DNA of 64,000 nucleotides from Syntrophaceae bacterium UBA6252 (GTDB taxonomy: Bacteria > Desulfobacterota > Syntrophia > Syntrophales > UBA6807), in the NCBI GenBank assembly GCA_002441265.1, contig DJVQ01000025.1, positions 1 to 64,000 of the forward strand, given 5' to 3'. Positions 16,137 to 25,896 of the stretch are shown piece after piece (position 1 is the stretch's first letter; every line of letters begins with the position of its first letter). The position numbers and the translations under genes are program-made. The notes beneath the pieces are model-generated. The model made no database searches, had not been told where the DNA came from, and saw nothing but the letters and a program-made list of their open reading frames with translations.

Positions 16137-16910
16137 ATGCGAACCGTGACAGTATTCCTCTCCATTGCGTCATTCGCTTTCGGGGCCGTCGTTGGAAGCT
16201 TTCTCAACGTGTGCATTCACAGGATTCCCAGGGGAGAATCCATCGTCCGTCCCCGCTCCCGATGTCCCTCCTGCGGCACGGCGATCTCCGGTTACGACAA
16301 CATTCCCCTTGTGAGCTACCTCGTTCTCCGGGCCAGATGCCGTTCCTGCGGCGCACCCATCTCGGCGATCTACCCGGCCGTGGAGCTTCTCACGGCGGTC
16401 CTGTCCCTGGTCCTCTTCCGGAAATTCGGTCTCTCCCTGCCCTTCCTCGCATCCTTCGCCTTCTGCTGCGCCCTGGTGGCGGTCAGTTTCATCGACCTGG
16501 AACACAGGATCATTCCCGACGTCATCTCCCTTCCCGGGATTCCCCTTTTCGCCCTGTGCGGCGTCGGGATCATGGGATTGACCCTTCTGGACTCCCTCAT
16601 CGGAATCGTGCTCGGCGGGGGCGTCCTCTACCTCGTCGCGACGGGGTACGAACTGCTGAAGAAGCAGGAAGGCATGGGAGGGGGGGACATCAAGCTGCTC
16701 GCCATGATCGGCGGTTTTCTCGGCTGGAAGTCCCTTCTGTTCGTTCTGCTCGTCAGTTCCCTCCTGGGGGCTTTCGTGGGAATCGCGGCCATGGTCTACA
16801 GAAAAGGGAACCTGCAGGACGCCGTTCCCTTCGGTCCCTTTCTGTCCGTCGCCGCCGTTCTCCACATTTTTTACGGAGAAGCCTTTGTCCGGTTTTTCAT
16901 CGTACGCTGA
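16137..16910 (+). CDS. pilD: Prepilin peptidase / N-methyltransferase PilD (GspO)
   Basis: Inner-membrane aspartyl protease that cleaves leader peptides of type IV pilins and T2SS pseudopilins and N-methylates the new N-terminus. The 257-residue protein has the N-terminal GSFLNVCIHRIPRGES motif, a paired-cysteine zinc motif (CPSCG and CRSCG), the first catalytic aspartate in DLEHRIIPD and the second in GGGDIKLLAM, plus about seven hydrophobic segments. It is first in the minor pilin operon. It could also process the gsp pseudopilins in this window, since the gsp cluster has no peptidase of its own. Confidence 0.96.
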   Translation: MRTVTVFLSIASFAFGAVVGSFLNVCIHRIPRGESIVRPRSRCPSCGTAISGYDNIPLVSYLVLRARCRSCGAPISAIYPAVELLTAVLSLVLFRKFGLSLPFLASFAFCCALVAVSFIDLEHRIIPDVISLPGIPLFALCGVGIMGLTLLDSLIGIVLGGGVLYLVATGYELLKKQEGMGGGDIKLLAMIGGFLGWKSLLFVLLVSSLLGAFVGIAAMVYRKGNLQDAVPFGPFLSVAAVLHIFYGEAFVRFFIVR

Positions 16911-16920
16911 AGAGGGTCCC

Positions 16921-17391
16921 ATGACGGGAGAGAAAAACAAAGGATTTACCCTGGTGGAACTCATGATCGTGGTGGTTCTCATCGCGATCCTCACCGCCAT
17001 CGCAGCGCCGGCCTACCAGGATTACATGGCGCGGAGCCGCCTGAACGGGGCGGCGAGGCTGGTCCTTTCGGACCTCGCGTCGGCCAGGATGGACGCGGTG
17101 AAGATGAACCGCCGGACTCAGGTCTATTTCGCGGGAGGATACGCATCCCCCGCGGCGTCCTACCGGATCTGCGACGACGCTTCCGGCGACGGAACGGTGG
17201 CCGACGGGGAGGGAAGGAACATCACGAGAAACGTCCAGGATCATTTTTTCGACATTTCCGTGGGGTCCAACAACAATCCCATCTTCCTCCCCAACGGAAC
17301 GGCGACCAACATGGCGACCATCAACGTGTCCAACGGAACGGACACCCGGCAGATCACCATCACCATCGCCGGAAGGGTGTGGATACAATGA
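16921..17391 (+). CDS. Type IV pilus minor pilin FimT/FimU-like (GspH family)
   Basis: Prepilin-like protein of 156 residues. After an 8-residue basic leader comes the type III cleavage motif KGFTLVELMIVVVLIAIL, then a hydrophobic helix and a C-terminal globular region. Length and position as first minor pilin after the peptidase suit a FimT/FimU-type pseudopilin. The ATG at 16921 is 10 bases after pilD. Its stop overlaps the next start (ATGA at 17388). Confidence 0.88.
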   Translation: MTGEKNKGFTLVELMIVVVLIAILTAIAAPAYQDYMARSRLNGAARLVLSDLASARMDAVKMNRRTQVYFAGGYASPAASYRICDDASGDGTVADGEGRNITRNVQDHFFDISVGSNNNPIFLPNGTATNMATINVSNGTDTRQITITIAGRVWIQ

Positions 17392-17780
17392 AAAACGGAT
17401 TGAAGCCGGGAAAAAGCGCAAAGAACGAAGGGGGATTCACCCTTATCGAGGTGATGATCGCCATTCTTCTCCTCCTCATAGGCCTCCTCGGCGTGGCCGG
17501 AGTCGCCGCAACCATCATCCAGGCAAACGCTTTCAGCAGGCAGGTGACCACGGCCACGACCCTGGCGGAGGAAAGGATGGAGGCCCTGAAGAACACCCCT
17601 TACGCTTCACTGACGGCCGGAGCGGACACGCCGGCCCAGTTTCCCGGCTTCAACCGGACATGGGTGATCCAGACCGACGCACCCCTCACGGGCACTTCGA
17701 CGGTCGTGGTGACCGTGTCGTTCCCGTGGAAAACCCAGACCCGGAATGTGCAGTTGCAGACGATTTTCAGAAAACCATGA
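17388..17780 (+). CDS. Type IV pilus minor pilin PilV-like
   Basis: A 130-residue prepilin with a 17-residue basic leader, then GGFTLIEVMIAILLLLIGLLG. The LLxLIGLLGVAG stretch followed by ARxxA-type helix sequence is characteristic of PilV. The C-terminal region is short. It is coupled on both sides by ATGA overlaps. In other bacteria PilV forms the tip-priming complex with PilW, PilX and FimU. Confidence 0.85.
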   Translation: MKNGLKPGKSAKNEGGFTLIEVMIAILLLLIGLLGVAGVAATIIQANAFSRQVTTATTLAEERMEALKNTPYASLTAGADTPAQFPGFNRTWVIQTDAPLTGTSTVVVTVSFPWKTQTRNVQLQTIFRKP

Positions 17781-18472
17781 GCAGGAAACACCTCGAAGAA
17801 AAACGAAAGTGCAAAGCCGGTTCCGGGGGATTCACCCTGGTGGAGACGCTCGTCGCCCTGTGCCTGGGGGTCCTCGTCGTCGCCGGGCTCGCCTCCTTCT
17901 TCAGGGCCCAGGGCGGGGCCCTGAAAATCCAGGAGGGAATCGTGGAAATACGCCAGAACCTTCGGGCGGCCATGGCCGCCATGACCGGCGAACTCCGGAT
18001 GGCGGGATTCAATCCCCTGAGAAGGATGCCCCTGGGAATCTCGGCTGCGGGGGGCGACGCCATCACCTTCCGCCTGGACAGGAGAAGCGACCGGGACGGA
18101 ATCGACAACGACGGGAACGGGTTGCGGGACAACAGCGATCCCGGGGAAAAGCACATCCCCAACGGAACCTCGGAGGATCCCAACGAGTGCATCACCTACC
18201 GCCTCTACAAACGGGGCGGGGAAACCGTCCTCGGACGCAGTTCCACCCGGAACGGTTTCCCCCAGCCGCTGGCGGAATGCGTGGAATCCATCCGGTTCTC
18301 GTATTACGGAGACACATCGGGAATCCCCCTGGCCGTCCCCGTGGCGGACCCGGGAAAGATCCGGTCGATCGGCATCGTTCTCACGGGACGGACGGCAAAG
18401 CCCGATCCGGTCACGGGAGAACACCGGACCTTCACCCTTGCATCCAGGGTTTCCCCCTGGAATCTCCAGTAA
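17777..18472 (+). CDS. Type IV pilus minor pilin PilW-like
   Basis: A 231-residue prepilin-like protein. The leader ends at GSGGFTLVETLVALCLGVLV, then a hydrophobic helix with EIRQNLRAAMAAMTGELRMAGF, a pattern seen in PilW/PulJ-like minor pilins. The start MSRKHLEEK at 17777 overlaps the previous stop; the longer in-frame extension lies entirely inside the PilV-like gene. Middle residues (SDRDGIDNDGNG) resemble a small calcium-binding loop. Confidence 0.85.
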   Translation: MSRKHLEEKRKCKAGSGGFTLVETLVALCLGVLVVAGLASFFRAQGGALKIQEGIVEIRQNLRAAMAAMTGELRMAGFNPLRRMPLGISAAGGDAITFRLDRRSDRDGIDNDGNGLRDNSDPGEKHIPNGTSEDPNECITYRLYKRGGETVLGRSSTRNGFPQPLAECVESIRFSYYGDTSGIPLAVPVADPGKIRSIGIVLTGRTAKPDPVTGEHRTFTLASRVSPWNLQ

Positions 18473-18485
18473 CGGAGGCATCGCG

Positions 18486-19796
18486 ATGAACGAGCGGCAA
18501 CTGAAGACAAAAGGCGGTTCCGAAAGCGGAATGGTTCTCGTGACCGTTATCCTCCTCCTGTCGGTGGTCACCCTCCTGGGGACCGCGGCCTACCTCCAGG
18601 CCTCAGGGAACCTGAGCCTCAGCGGAAACTTCCGGCAGGCGAAACGGGCCCTTTACGACGCCGACGGGGGAATCCAGTATGTCATCCAGAAAATGGAAGA
18701 AGACATCGGCACCCTTTTCTTCCTGCCGAGCCCAAGCATCGCCGGAACGGTGATCACCCTTCCGACGTACGCTGCGCCCTCGGGATTCTCCTTCACTCCC
18801 CCTTCGACGATGACCGACCGGGGCGGCAACCGGTACCGGTTCCGGGTCACCGGCCAGGCGCCGGGGAACGCCGTTTCGATCCTGGAGGCGGACATCCAGG
18901 CCGTGAGAAAACCCGTCTTCGAGTTCGGCCTCTTTGCCGACGGCGTGGTGGACCTGAAGTCCTCTTCCCATGTCTACAGCTACAATTCCGAGGACACGCC
19001 CGACCCGAACCCGGCCGACTTCCCCGGGGCCTCCACCGGAGAGGCGGACGTCGGGTCGAACACGGAAATCAGGGCCTACATGGACACCTATATCGACGGG
19101 GACACGGCCCTCGGAACGAACGAAGCGGGAGACGATCCGGGAGACTGGACCGTCACGGGAGTCCCCGTCGTCACGGGCGAGGCGGGCGTGGCCATCGAAC
19201 GGGTCGATCCCGACCCCCTGGGGGCCCTGACGCCGGGCAGCGACCTGTACAATCAGTTCAGCGACGTAACCACGAGCAACGACAACAGCCTCGTCGCCCA
19301 GCTCACGTCCTCCACAATCATCGATCTCGGGAACGGGGAAACGATGACCCTCCTCGGAAAACCGGGAGGGGCCAACTATTACATCACGAGCCTCATCCTG
19401 AGGAATGGTTCCACCCTCGTCATCGACGCCACCAGCGGCCCCGTGAACGTTTTCCTGAGCGGGACCCTCGATACGGAAGACGGGGACCTGGAGGCGAAAA
19501 ACGGCTCCCAGATCAACAACACCGCACTTCCCACGGACTTCAACCTCTATTCCAACTCCTCCCAGGCCATCGTCCTCAAGCACGGGAGCGAATTCAAGGG
19601 GATGGTCTACGCCCCGGCCGCGCCGGTCTCCCTGATGAACTCCGGAGACGTCTACGGCCTCATCTGGGGGAATACGGTGGACGTGAAGAACTCGGGGGAG
19701 TTCTACTTCGACACGGCGTTCCAGACCAAGTTCCCGTCGAACAAATACGGTCTCGATCTCGTCGCGTGGCGGGACGTCCGGGCCACCGTCCAGTAA
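18486..19796 (+). CDS. PilX-N-terminal minor pilin with large C-terminal beta-rich domain
   Basis: A 436-residue protein with a PilX-type N-terminus (SGMVLVTVILLLSVVTLLGTAAY, lacking the FTLxE glutamate of classical pilins) and a long extracellular part. From about residue 170 it shows short repeated beta segments rich in S, N, G and D (VDLKSSSHVYSYNSED, LILRNGSTLVIDATSGPV, IVLKHGSEFKGMVYAP, VSLMNSGDVYGLIWGN). This looks like the DUF7305/beta-helix domain I associate with such PilX proteins. RBS GGAGG lies 7 bases before the ATG. Confidence 0.82.
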   Translation: MNERQLKTKGGSESGMVLVTVILLLSVVTLLGTAAYLQASGNLSLSGNFRQAKRALYDADGGIQYVIQKMEEDIGTLFFLPSPSIAGTVITLPTYAAPSGFSFTPPSTMTDRGGNRYRFRVTGQAPGNAVSILEADIQAVRKPVFEFGLFADGVVDLKSSSHVYSYNSEDTPDPNPADFPGASTGEADVGSNTEIRAYMDTYIDGDTALGTNEAGDDPGDWTVTGVPVVTGEAGVAIERVDPDPLGALTPGSDLYNQFSDVTTSNDNSLVAQLTSSTIIDLGNGETMTLLGKPGGANYYITSLILRNGSTLVIDATSGPVNVFLSGTLDTEDGDLEAKNGSQINNTALPTDFNLYSNSSQAIVLKHGSEFKGMVYAPAAPVSLMNSGDVYGLIWGNTVDVKNSGEFYFDTAFQTKFPSNKYGLDLVAWRDVRATVQ

Positions 19797-19800
19797 GGGA

Positions 19801-21054
19801 ATGCCATCCGCCGCGACCGGGGCAAACGAGCGGGGCATCGTCCTTGTCACCGTCCTCCTTCTTCTTGCGGTCCTGACGGCCCTTGGAGCGGCGGCGGTCC
19901 TCCAGGGGACGGTGGACCTCCGGATCTGCGGAAATCACCTGGCGGGAATCCAGGCCCGATACGCCGCCGAGGCGGGAGCGAGCGTCGCGGCGGCGATCTT
20001 TCTCCAGGACCCCGGCGCTTTTCCGGAAAGGCGCACGGCGCAACGGTTGGGACTGCCGACGACCCCGCCGGCAAAGCCAAACCTCGGGAAAAATACGGCG
20101 TACTGGTGTCCCTCGATCACCTATGACCCGGCCGACCCGCCGGAATGGGCGGACATCCGGTGTCAGGGAACGGCCCTCGACACGGACAGCCTTGGCGACA
20201 TCACCGTCCGGATGGGAGCGGCATACGGCAGCCGGTTCGACTGCGCCGCATTCGGGGAGGAATGGGTCCGTTTGTCCGGCCGGGCGTACACGGACAGTTA
20301 TCTCTCCGTTCTATTCCCCTGGACGGCCGAAGGAGGCCGTCAGCGGGGCGACGTCGCAACGAACGGGACCGGCCCCGGGGCGATCACGCTCGCAGGCCGG
20401 GCGAAGGTCCATGGATCGGCCGTCATCGGCGCGAAAGGGTACACGGACGAGGGGATCCGCCTCTCGGGGAGGGCCGCGGAAATCACCGGCGAGAGAAAAG
20501 TGGCCGTCGTCCCGAAGGACGTGACGGCGGTCGCCCTCCCCCGCCGCGTCCAAAACGTTGCCCTGACCCCTTCCCTGACGCTCCCCGGGGGCAGCTACCG
20601 GATTTGCGGCATGAAACCGGCAGGGGGAACGAACATCCGGATCGGCGGCGACGTCACCCTGATCGTCGACGGGGACCTGTACACAACCGGGAAGTCGGAA
20701 ATCCGGGTACCGCCCGGTTCCTCTCTGGCCCTGTACGTCGCCGGGGACATGCTCCTGTCGGGGACGGGAATCGTCAACGAAACGGAAATCCCGGAAAAGG
20801 TCAGGATACTCGGCGCCTCCACCTGCCGGGAGGTGTCCCTCTCCGGCGGGTCGGCCCTCCACGCCGCCGTTTACGCCCCGCAGGCGGATATCCGGATATC
20901 GGGCGGGACCGAGCTTTTCGGCGCCGTTGTCGGAAAAACCGTCGACATCCGCGGTGCCGCCCGCGTTCATTATGACGAAGCACTTCGGGAAGCCGGCGGG
21001 GAAACCGTCCCGACCGGATTTCGAATCCTCTGGTGCAGGGACAACCCGACCTAG
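19801..21054 (+). CDS. Second PilX-N-terminal minor pilin with beta-rich domain
   Basis: A 417-residue relative of the preceding protein. The N-terminus ERGIVLVTVLLLLAVLTALGAAAVLQ is a PilX-type transmembrane helix. The C-terminal half repeats short strands with alternating turns (ITLAGRAKVHGSAVIGAKG, DVTLIVDGDLYTTGKSEI, REVSLSGGSALHAAVYAP, ADIRISGGTELFGAVVGK), consistent with a beta-helix. It starts 4 bases after the first copy ends. The two share architecture but limited identity by eye, suggesting old duplication and divergence. Confidence 0.8.
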   Translation: MPSAATGANERGIVLVTVLLLLAVLTALGAAAVLQGTVDLRICGNHLAGIQARYAAEAGASVAAAIFLQDPGAFPERRTAQRLGLPTTPPAKPNLGKNTAYWCPSITYDPADPPEWADIRCQGTALDTDSLGDITVRMGAAYGSRFDCAAFGEEWVRLSGRAYTDSYLSVLFPWTAEGGRQRGDVATNGTGPGAITLAGRAKVHGSAVIGAKGYTDEGIRLSGRAAEITGERKVAVVPKDVTAVALPRRVQNVALTPSLTLPGGSYRICGMKPAGGTNIRIGGDVTLIVDGDLYTTGKSEIRVPPGSSLALYVAGDMLLSGTGIVNETEIPEKVRILGASTCREVSLSGGSALHAAVYAPQADIRISGGTELFGAVVGKTVDIRGAARVHYDEALREAGGETVPTGFRILWCRDNPT

Positions 21055-21094
21055 GAAGAACCCGCGCCCATACCCGGCGCGTCCCGGAAACCTC

Positions 21095-21121
21095 TTGACA
21101 GGGTTAAAGGATCATTATAAA
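21095..21121 (+). promoter_or_regulatory. Candidate promoter of the small Cys protein
   Basis: TTGACA at 21095-21100 and TATAAA at 21116-21121, with a shorter than ideal 15-base spacer. It lies after the pilin operon and about 35 bases before the next start codon. Confidence 0.45.
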
Positions 21122-21154
21122 GAAGTCAGAATTCCCAAGGAGGAAACACCGGTC

Positions 21155-21334
21155 ATGGGAACGGAGAAAAGGTACTGTTCCATATGCGCGTGGAGGGGCA
21201 CCTGCCAGAAAAGGTTTTCCGTGAAAACCGATTCTTTCGGCATGGTCTACTGCCCGGATTTTTCCCGGGACCTCTCCATCCGGACAGATGAGGCGGAGGA
21301 GCTGATCCGGAAGGAGCGCGAGGAAAGGGGTTGA
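21155..21334 (+). CDS. Small cysteine-containing hypothetical protein (59 aa)
   Basis: A 59-residue protein beginning MGTEKRYCSICAWRGTCQKR, with a CxxCx5C cluster, another cysteine in MVYCPDFSRDL and a charged helical C-terminus. The four cysteines suggest a small metal-binding knuckle. It has its own AGGAGG ribosome binding site, a likely promoter upstream and a strong terminator downstream, so it looks like a real monocistronic gene. The function is unknown. Confidence 0.7.
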   Translation: MGTEKRYCSICAWRGTCQKRFSVKTDSFGMVYCPDFSRDLSIRTDEAEELIRKEREERG

Positions 21335-21363
21335 AACGCCCTTTTTCCGAAGGTGTGACATCG

Positions 21364-21398
21364 AAGGTTGGCCCGGCCAGGGCCAACTTTTTCATTTT
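21364..21398 (+). terminator. Rho-independent terminator
   Basis: GTTGGCCC (21367-21374), loop GGCCA, GGGCCAAC (21380-21387), then TTTTTCATTTT. An 8-bp perfect stem with a T-tract, between the small Cys protein and argS. Confidence 0.88.
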
Positions 21399-21419
21399 CT
21401 GGGACAAAGAGGAACATTC

Positions 21420-23084
21420 ATGAAGAAGCGGCTTTGTTCTCTCATCGGAAATTCCATCGCGTCGTGCATGAAAGGGGACGTTTTCCCGGAAGCTCCCCTT
21501 CCGCCCTTCGAAGTGGAGCCCCCCAAGGAGAAGGCCCATGGGGACTATGCGACCAACGCGGCCATGGTGCTCGCCTCTGCGGTCCGCAAGAATCCCAGGA
21601 TGATCGCCGGCGCCATCGTGGAGCATCTGGAAGATCCCCGGGGCTGGATCGAAAAAATCGAAATCGCCGGTCCGGGGTTCATCAACTTCTTCATGAAACC
21701 CGCCACGTGGGCCGAACTGCTTCTGGACGTGGACGAACTCGGGGAACGCTACGGTTCGTCCGACATGGGACAGGGGAAACGGGTCCAGGTGGAATTCGTC
21801 AGCGCAAACCCCACCGGTCCGCTGCACATCGGCCACGGGAGGGGTGCCGTCGTCGGCGACGTCATCGCCAGCCTCCTTTCCGCCACCGGTCATAAGGTGT
21901 CCCGGGAATACTACATCAACGACGCGGGGAACCAGATGGACACCCTGGGACGGTCGGCCTATCTCCGGTACCGGGAACTCCTCGGGGAAGAGATCGTCTA
22001 TCCCGGCGAATGCTATCAGGGGTCCTACATCATCGATCTCGCGAGGGAGATCGTCGAGAAAAGGGGAACGGAATTCCTGGAAAAGGACGAGAAGGAGTGC
22101 ATTCCCTTCTTCAGGGATTATGCGGGGAGTTCCATCCTAGAGGGCATCAAGGAGGACCTGCGGGTCTTCGGCATCGTTTTCGACGAGTATTTCAACGAAA
22201 GCGAGCTTTACAGGGAAGACGGCGTCCGGAAGATCCTGGAGGATCTGGAACAAAAAGGATTCATCTACCGGGAAGGGCCGACGCTGTGGTTCCGGACGAC
22301 CGGATTCGGCGACGAGAAGGACCGGGTCGTGATCCGGGAGAACGGGGAACCCACGTATTTCGCGGCCGACATCGCTTATCACCTGAACAAGTACGGGCGG
22401 GGCTTCGACAGGGTCATCGACATCTGGGGAGCGGACCACCACGGGTACATCCCCAGGATGTACGCCGGCATCCAGGCCCTCGGCTATTCCAGGGAGGCCC
22501 TGGAAGTGGTTCTTGTCCAGCTCGTCAATCTTCTCCGTGAAGGGAAACCCGTGGCCATGTCCACCCGGTCCGGGGAGTTCGTGACCCTCCGGGAGGTGGT
22601 GGACGAAGTGGGCAAGGACGGCGCGCGGTACAACTTTCTCATGCGCCGCTCCAACAGCCATCTGGATTTCGATCTCGAAATCGCCAAGAAGCAGTCGAAT
22701 GAAAACCCCGTCTACTACGTCCAGTACGGCCACGCGAGAATCTGCAGCATTCTCAGAACCGCCGCCGAAAAGGGATTTCCCCTGCCCCGGCGGGGCGAGG
22801 TAAACCCCGGGCTTCTCGTCCTTCCGGAGGAAACCGACATCATCCGGACCATCGACCGGTTCCCCGAGCTGGTGGAGGGGAGCGTGAAGGCCCTGGAGCC
22901 GCATCGGATCCCTTTTTACCTGAACGACCTGGCCGCCCAGTTTCACAGTTACTACAACAAGTGCAGGGTGATCTCGGAGGATCGGGAACTTTCCCTGGCA
23001 AGGCTGTTCCTGGTGAACTGCGTCGGCCTCACCATGCGAAACGCTCTGGGGATCCTCGGCGTGACCGCGCCGGAAAAGATGTAG
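21420..23084 (+). CDS. argS: Arginine--tRNA ligase
   Basis: Class I aminoacyl-tRNA synthetase charging tRNA(Arg). The 554-residue protein has the N-terminal Add-1 domain, the HIGH signature in NPTGPLHIGHGRG, VSREYYINDAGNQMDTLG, WGADHHGYIPRM, a KMSKS-equivalent AMSTRSGEFVTL and a C-terminal DALR anticodon-binding domain. The length is normal for the family. Confidence 0.97.
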   Translation: MKKRLCSLIGNSIASCMKGDVFPEAPLPPFEVEPPKEKAHGDYATNAAMVLASAVRKNPRMIAGAIVEHLEDPRGWIEKIEIAGPGFINFFMKPATWAELLLDVDELGERYGSSDMGQGKRVQVEFVSANPTGPLHIGHGRGAVVGDVIASLLSATGHKVSREYYINDAGNQMDTLGRSAYLRYRELLGEEIVYPGECYQGSYIIDLAREIVEKRGTEFLEKDEKECIPFFRDYAGSSILEGIKEDLRVFGIVFDEYFNESELYREDGVRKILEDLEQKGFIYREGPTLWFRTTGFGDEKDRVVIRENGEPTYFAADIAYHLNKYGRGFDRVIDIWGADHHGYIPRMYAGIQALGYSREALEVVLVQLVNLLREGKPVAMSTRSGEFVTLREVVDEVGKDGARYNFLMRRSNSHLDFDLEIAKKQSNENPVYYVQYGHARICSILRTAAEKGFPLPRRGEVNPGLLVLPEETDIIRTIDRFPELVEGSVKALEPHRIPFYLNDLAAQFHSYYNKCRVISEDRELSLARLFLVNCVGLTMRNALGILGVTAPEKM

Positions 23085-23154
23085 GTCCCGAAGGAGGAAA
23101 TCGGTCGTCCCGTCTCCGGGGCTTTTGCCTTTGCCTTTTGAAAAAGCGTTATTG

Positions 23155-23174
23155 GGACTTCTTGCGGATTGATC
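23155..23174 (+). repeat. Degenerate repeat end abutting the SPOR gene start
   Basis: GGGACTTCTTGCGGATTGATC resembles the right end of the dispersed repeat (consensus GACTTTTTGCGAGTTCGTCA) and runs directly into the ATG at 23175. No Shine-Dalgarno sequence is visible in between. Confidence 0.45.
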
Positions 23175-23825
23175 ATGGGATTGGGCAAGGGAAGACGTTT
23201 TCAGTTCACCCTCGGGAAAGTGGGGTTCGTCTTCTTCCTTTTCGGCATCTCCGCCCTTCTCCTGCTTTCCTTTCTCTTCGGGATCCTTGTGGGCAGGAAC
23301 ATCGACACGTATCCCGAAAAGATCGCCAAGGAAATCCCCGCGGCGGTGACGAAAAAGATCGCGGGAGCCCTCCAGGGGGAGAAGGAGCCGGACGCAGGGA
23401 AGGAAACGAAGCCCGCCGGGGAAGAAGGAAAGAAGGGGGAGGCGCCCTTTCAGTATCGGTATTACGAGACCCTGACGGAGAAGAAGGACACCCCGCCGGC
23501 GGCGGCGGAACAGCCCGCCCCGGCCCCGGCCCCGGCCCCGGCCCGGACGGAAGGACCAAAGGAAACCGTGAAGCCTCCGGCGGTCCGCTACACGGTCCAG
23601 GTGGCCTCTCTCCGTGAAAGGTCCGGCGCGGAAGAAGTCCGGAAGGACCTCGTCTCCCTCGGATTCCGTCCCGTCATGGATACGGTGGTGTTGAAGGGCC
23701 GAGGCACCTGGCACCGGATACGCCTCACGGGATACGGAAGCTTCGAGGCGGCGAAGGAAGCGGCGGCGGCGGTGGAAAAGAAACTCCGCGGAACCCGCTG
23801 CATCATCCGAAAGGAAACATCCTAG
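23175..23825 (+). CDS. SPOR domain-containing membrane protein
   Basis: A 216-residue bitopic protein with one transmembrane helix (about residues 16-38), a charged and Pro/Ala-rich linker (APAPAPAPA) and a C-terminal SPOR domain (YTVQVASLRERSGAEEVRKD to the end). SPOR domains bind denuded glycan strands at division septa, so this is probably an FtsN-like or septal protein. Its place between argS and ffh says little about function. Confidence 0.87.
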   Translation: MGLGKGRRFQFTLGKVGFVFFLFGISALLLLSFLFGILVGRNIDTYPEKIAKEIPAAVTKKIAGALQGEKEPDAGKETKPAGEEGKKGEAPFQYRYYETLTEKKDTPPAAAEQPAPAPAPAPARTEGPKETVKPPAVRYTVQVASLRERSGAEEVRKDLVSLGFRPVMDTVVLKGRGTWHRIRLTGYGSFEAAKEAAAAVEKKLRGTRCIIRKETS

Positions 23826-23834
23826 GGAAAAGGT

Positions 23835-23925
23835 GCGACCCGTATAACAGGATTCGGGCGCTTCGGCCGCGGAACTTTTATCTTCGCCGTTCGAAAAAAT
23901 TTTTCAGACCTTTTGCGAGTTCGTT
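23835..23925 (+). repeat. Right half of the dispersed repeat immediately upstream of ffh
   Basis: ATTCGGGCGCTTCGGCCG, CTTTTATCTTCGCCGTTCG and GACCTTTTGCGAGTTCGTT match the right half of the dispersed element. The last base is directly next to the ffh ATG at 23926, so the repeat occupies the ribosome-binding region. Confidence 0.6.
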
Positions 23926-25257
<1,332 letters not shown>

Positions 25258-25321
25258 ATACCCTTATCTTATGTTATAAAAAGTATTTACGAAAAATTTT
25301 CTGGAGGTGACATCGGGCCAC

Positions 25322-25564
25322 ATGGCAGCTAAAATCAGATTGACAAGGATAGGCGCAAGGAAAAGACCTTTCTACCGGATCGTCGTCGCCGACGGCAGGG
25401 CTCCGAGGGACGGCCGGTTTTCGGAGGTCGTGGGAACCTATGACCCGAAGAAGGATCCGGCTGAGATCCGGTTCAAGGAGGACCGGGTGAAAGAGTGGCT
25501 CTCCAGGGGAGCGGAACCGTCGGAAACGGTTTCCAGTCTCCTGAAAAAGAAGGGAATCCTCTAG
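25322..25564 (+). CDS. rpsP: 30S ribosomal protein S16
   Basis: An 80-residue primary-binding small-subunit protein with the family N-terminus AAKIRLTRIGARKRPFYRIVV and the TYDPKKDP turn. The ATG at 25322 follows GGAGGTGA. The gap from ffh (65 bases) is AT-rich and may hold an internal promoter. Gene order rpsP-khpA-rimM-trmD-rplS is the classic one. Confidence 0.98.
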   Translation: MAAKIRLTRIGARKRPFYRIVVADGRAPRDGRFSEVVGTYDPKKDPAEIRFKEDRVKEWLSRGAEPSETVSSLLKKKGIL

Positions 25565-25665
25565 AAAAATAGAGGCCTGGCGCGTGGAAATTGACGGGTT
25601 TTTCGTTGTTCAATCGCCGTGAATAAGGTATGTTATATACACCACAACCTGCGGAGGGGACTACG

Positions 25666-25896
25666 ATGAAAGATTTGATCAAGTACATCGCACAGGCGCT
25701 GGTGGATCGTCCGGAAAACGTTGATGTCTCGGAGGTGGCGGGCGAGCAGACTTCGGTGATCGAACTGAGAGTCGCAAAGGAGGACTTGGGAAAGGTCATC
25801 GGCAAACAGGGAAAGACCGCAAAGGCCATGCGGACGATTCTGAGCGCGGCATCGTCCAAGCTGCACAAAAGAGCGGTCCTGGAGATCATCGAGTAG
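25666..25896 (+). CDS. khpA: KH domain RNA-binding protein KhpA
   Basis: A 76-residue single-KH-domain protein (formerly YlqC). It shows the RNA-binding GxxG loop in LGKVIGKQGKTAKAMRTIL. KhpA works with KhpB in several bacteria in RNA chaperoning and cell-envelope regulation. Its place between rpsP and rimM is standard. GCGGAGGGG before the ATG is a strong RBS, and a 100-base AT-rich gap upstream (with TATGTT) may carry a weak internal promoter. Confidence 0.93.
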   Translation: MKDLIKYIAQALVDRPENVDVSEVAGEQTSVIELRVAKEDLGKVIGKQGKTAKAMRTILSAASSKLHKRAVLEIIE

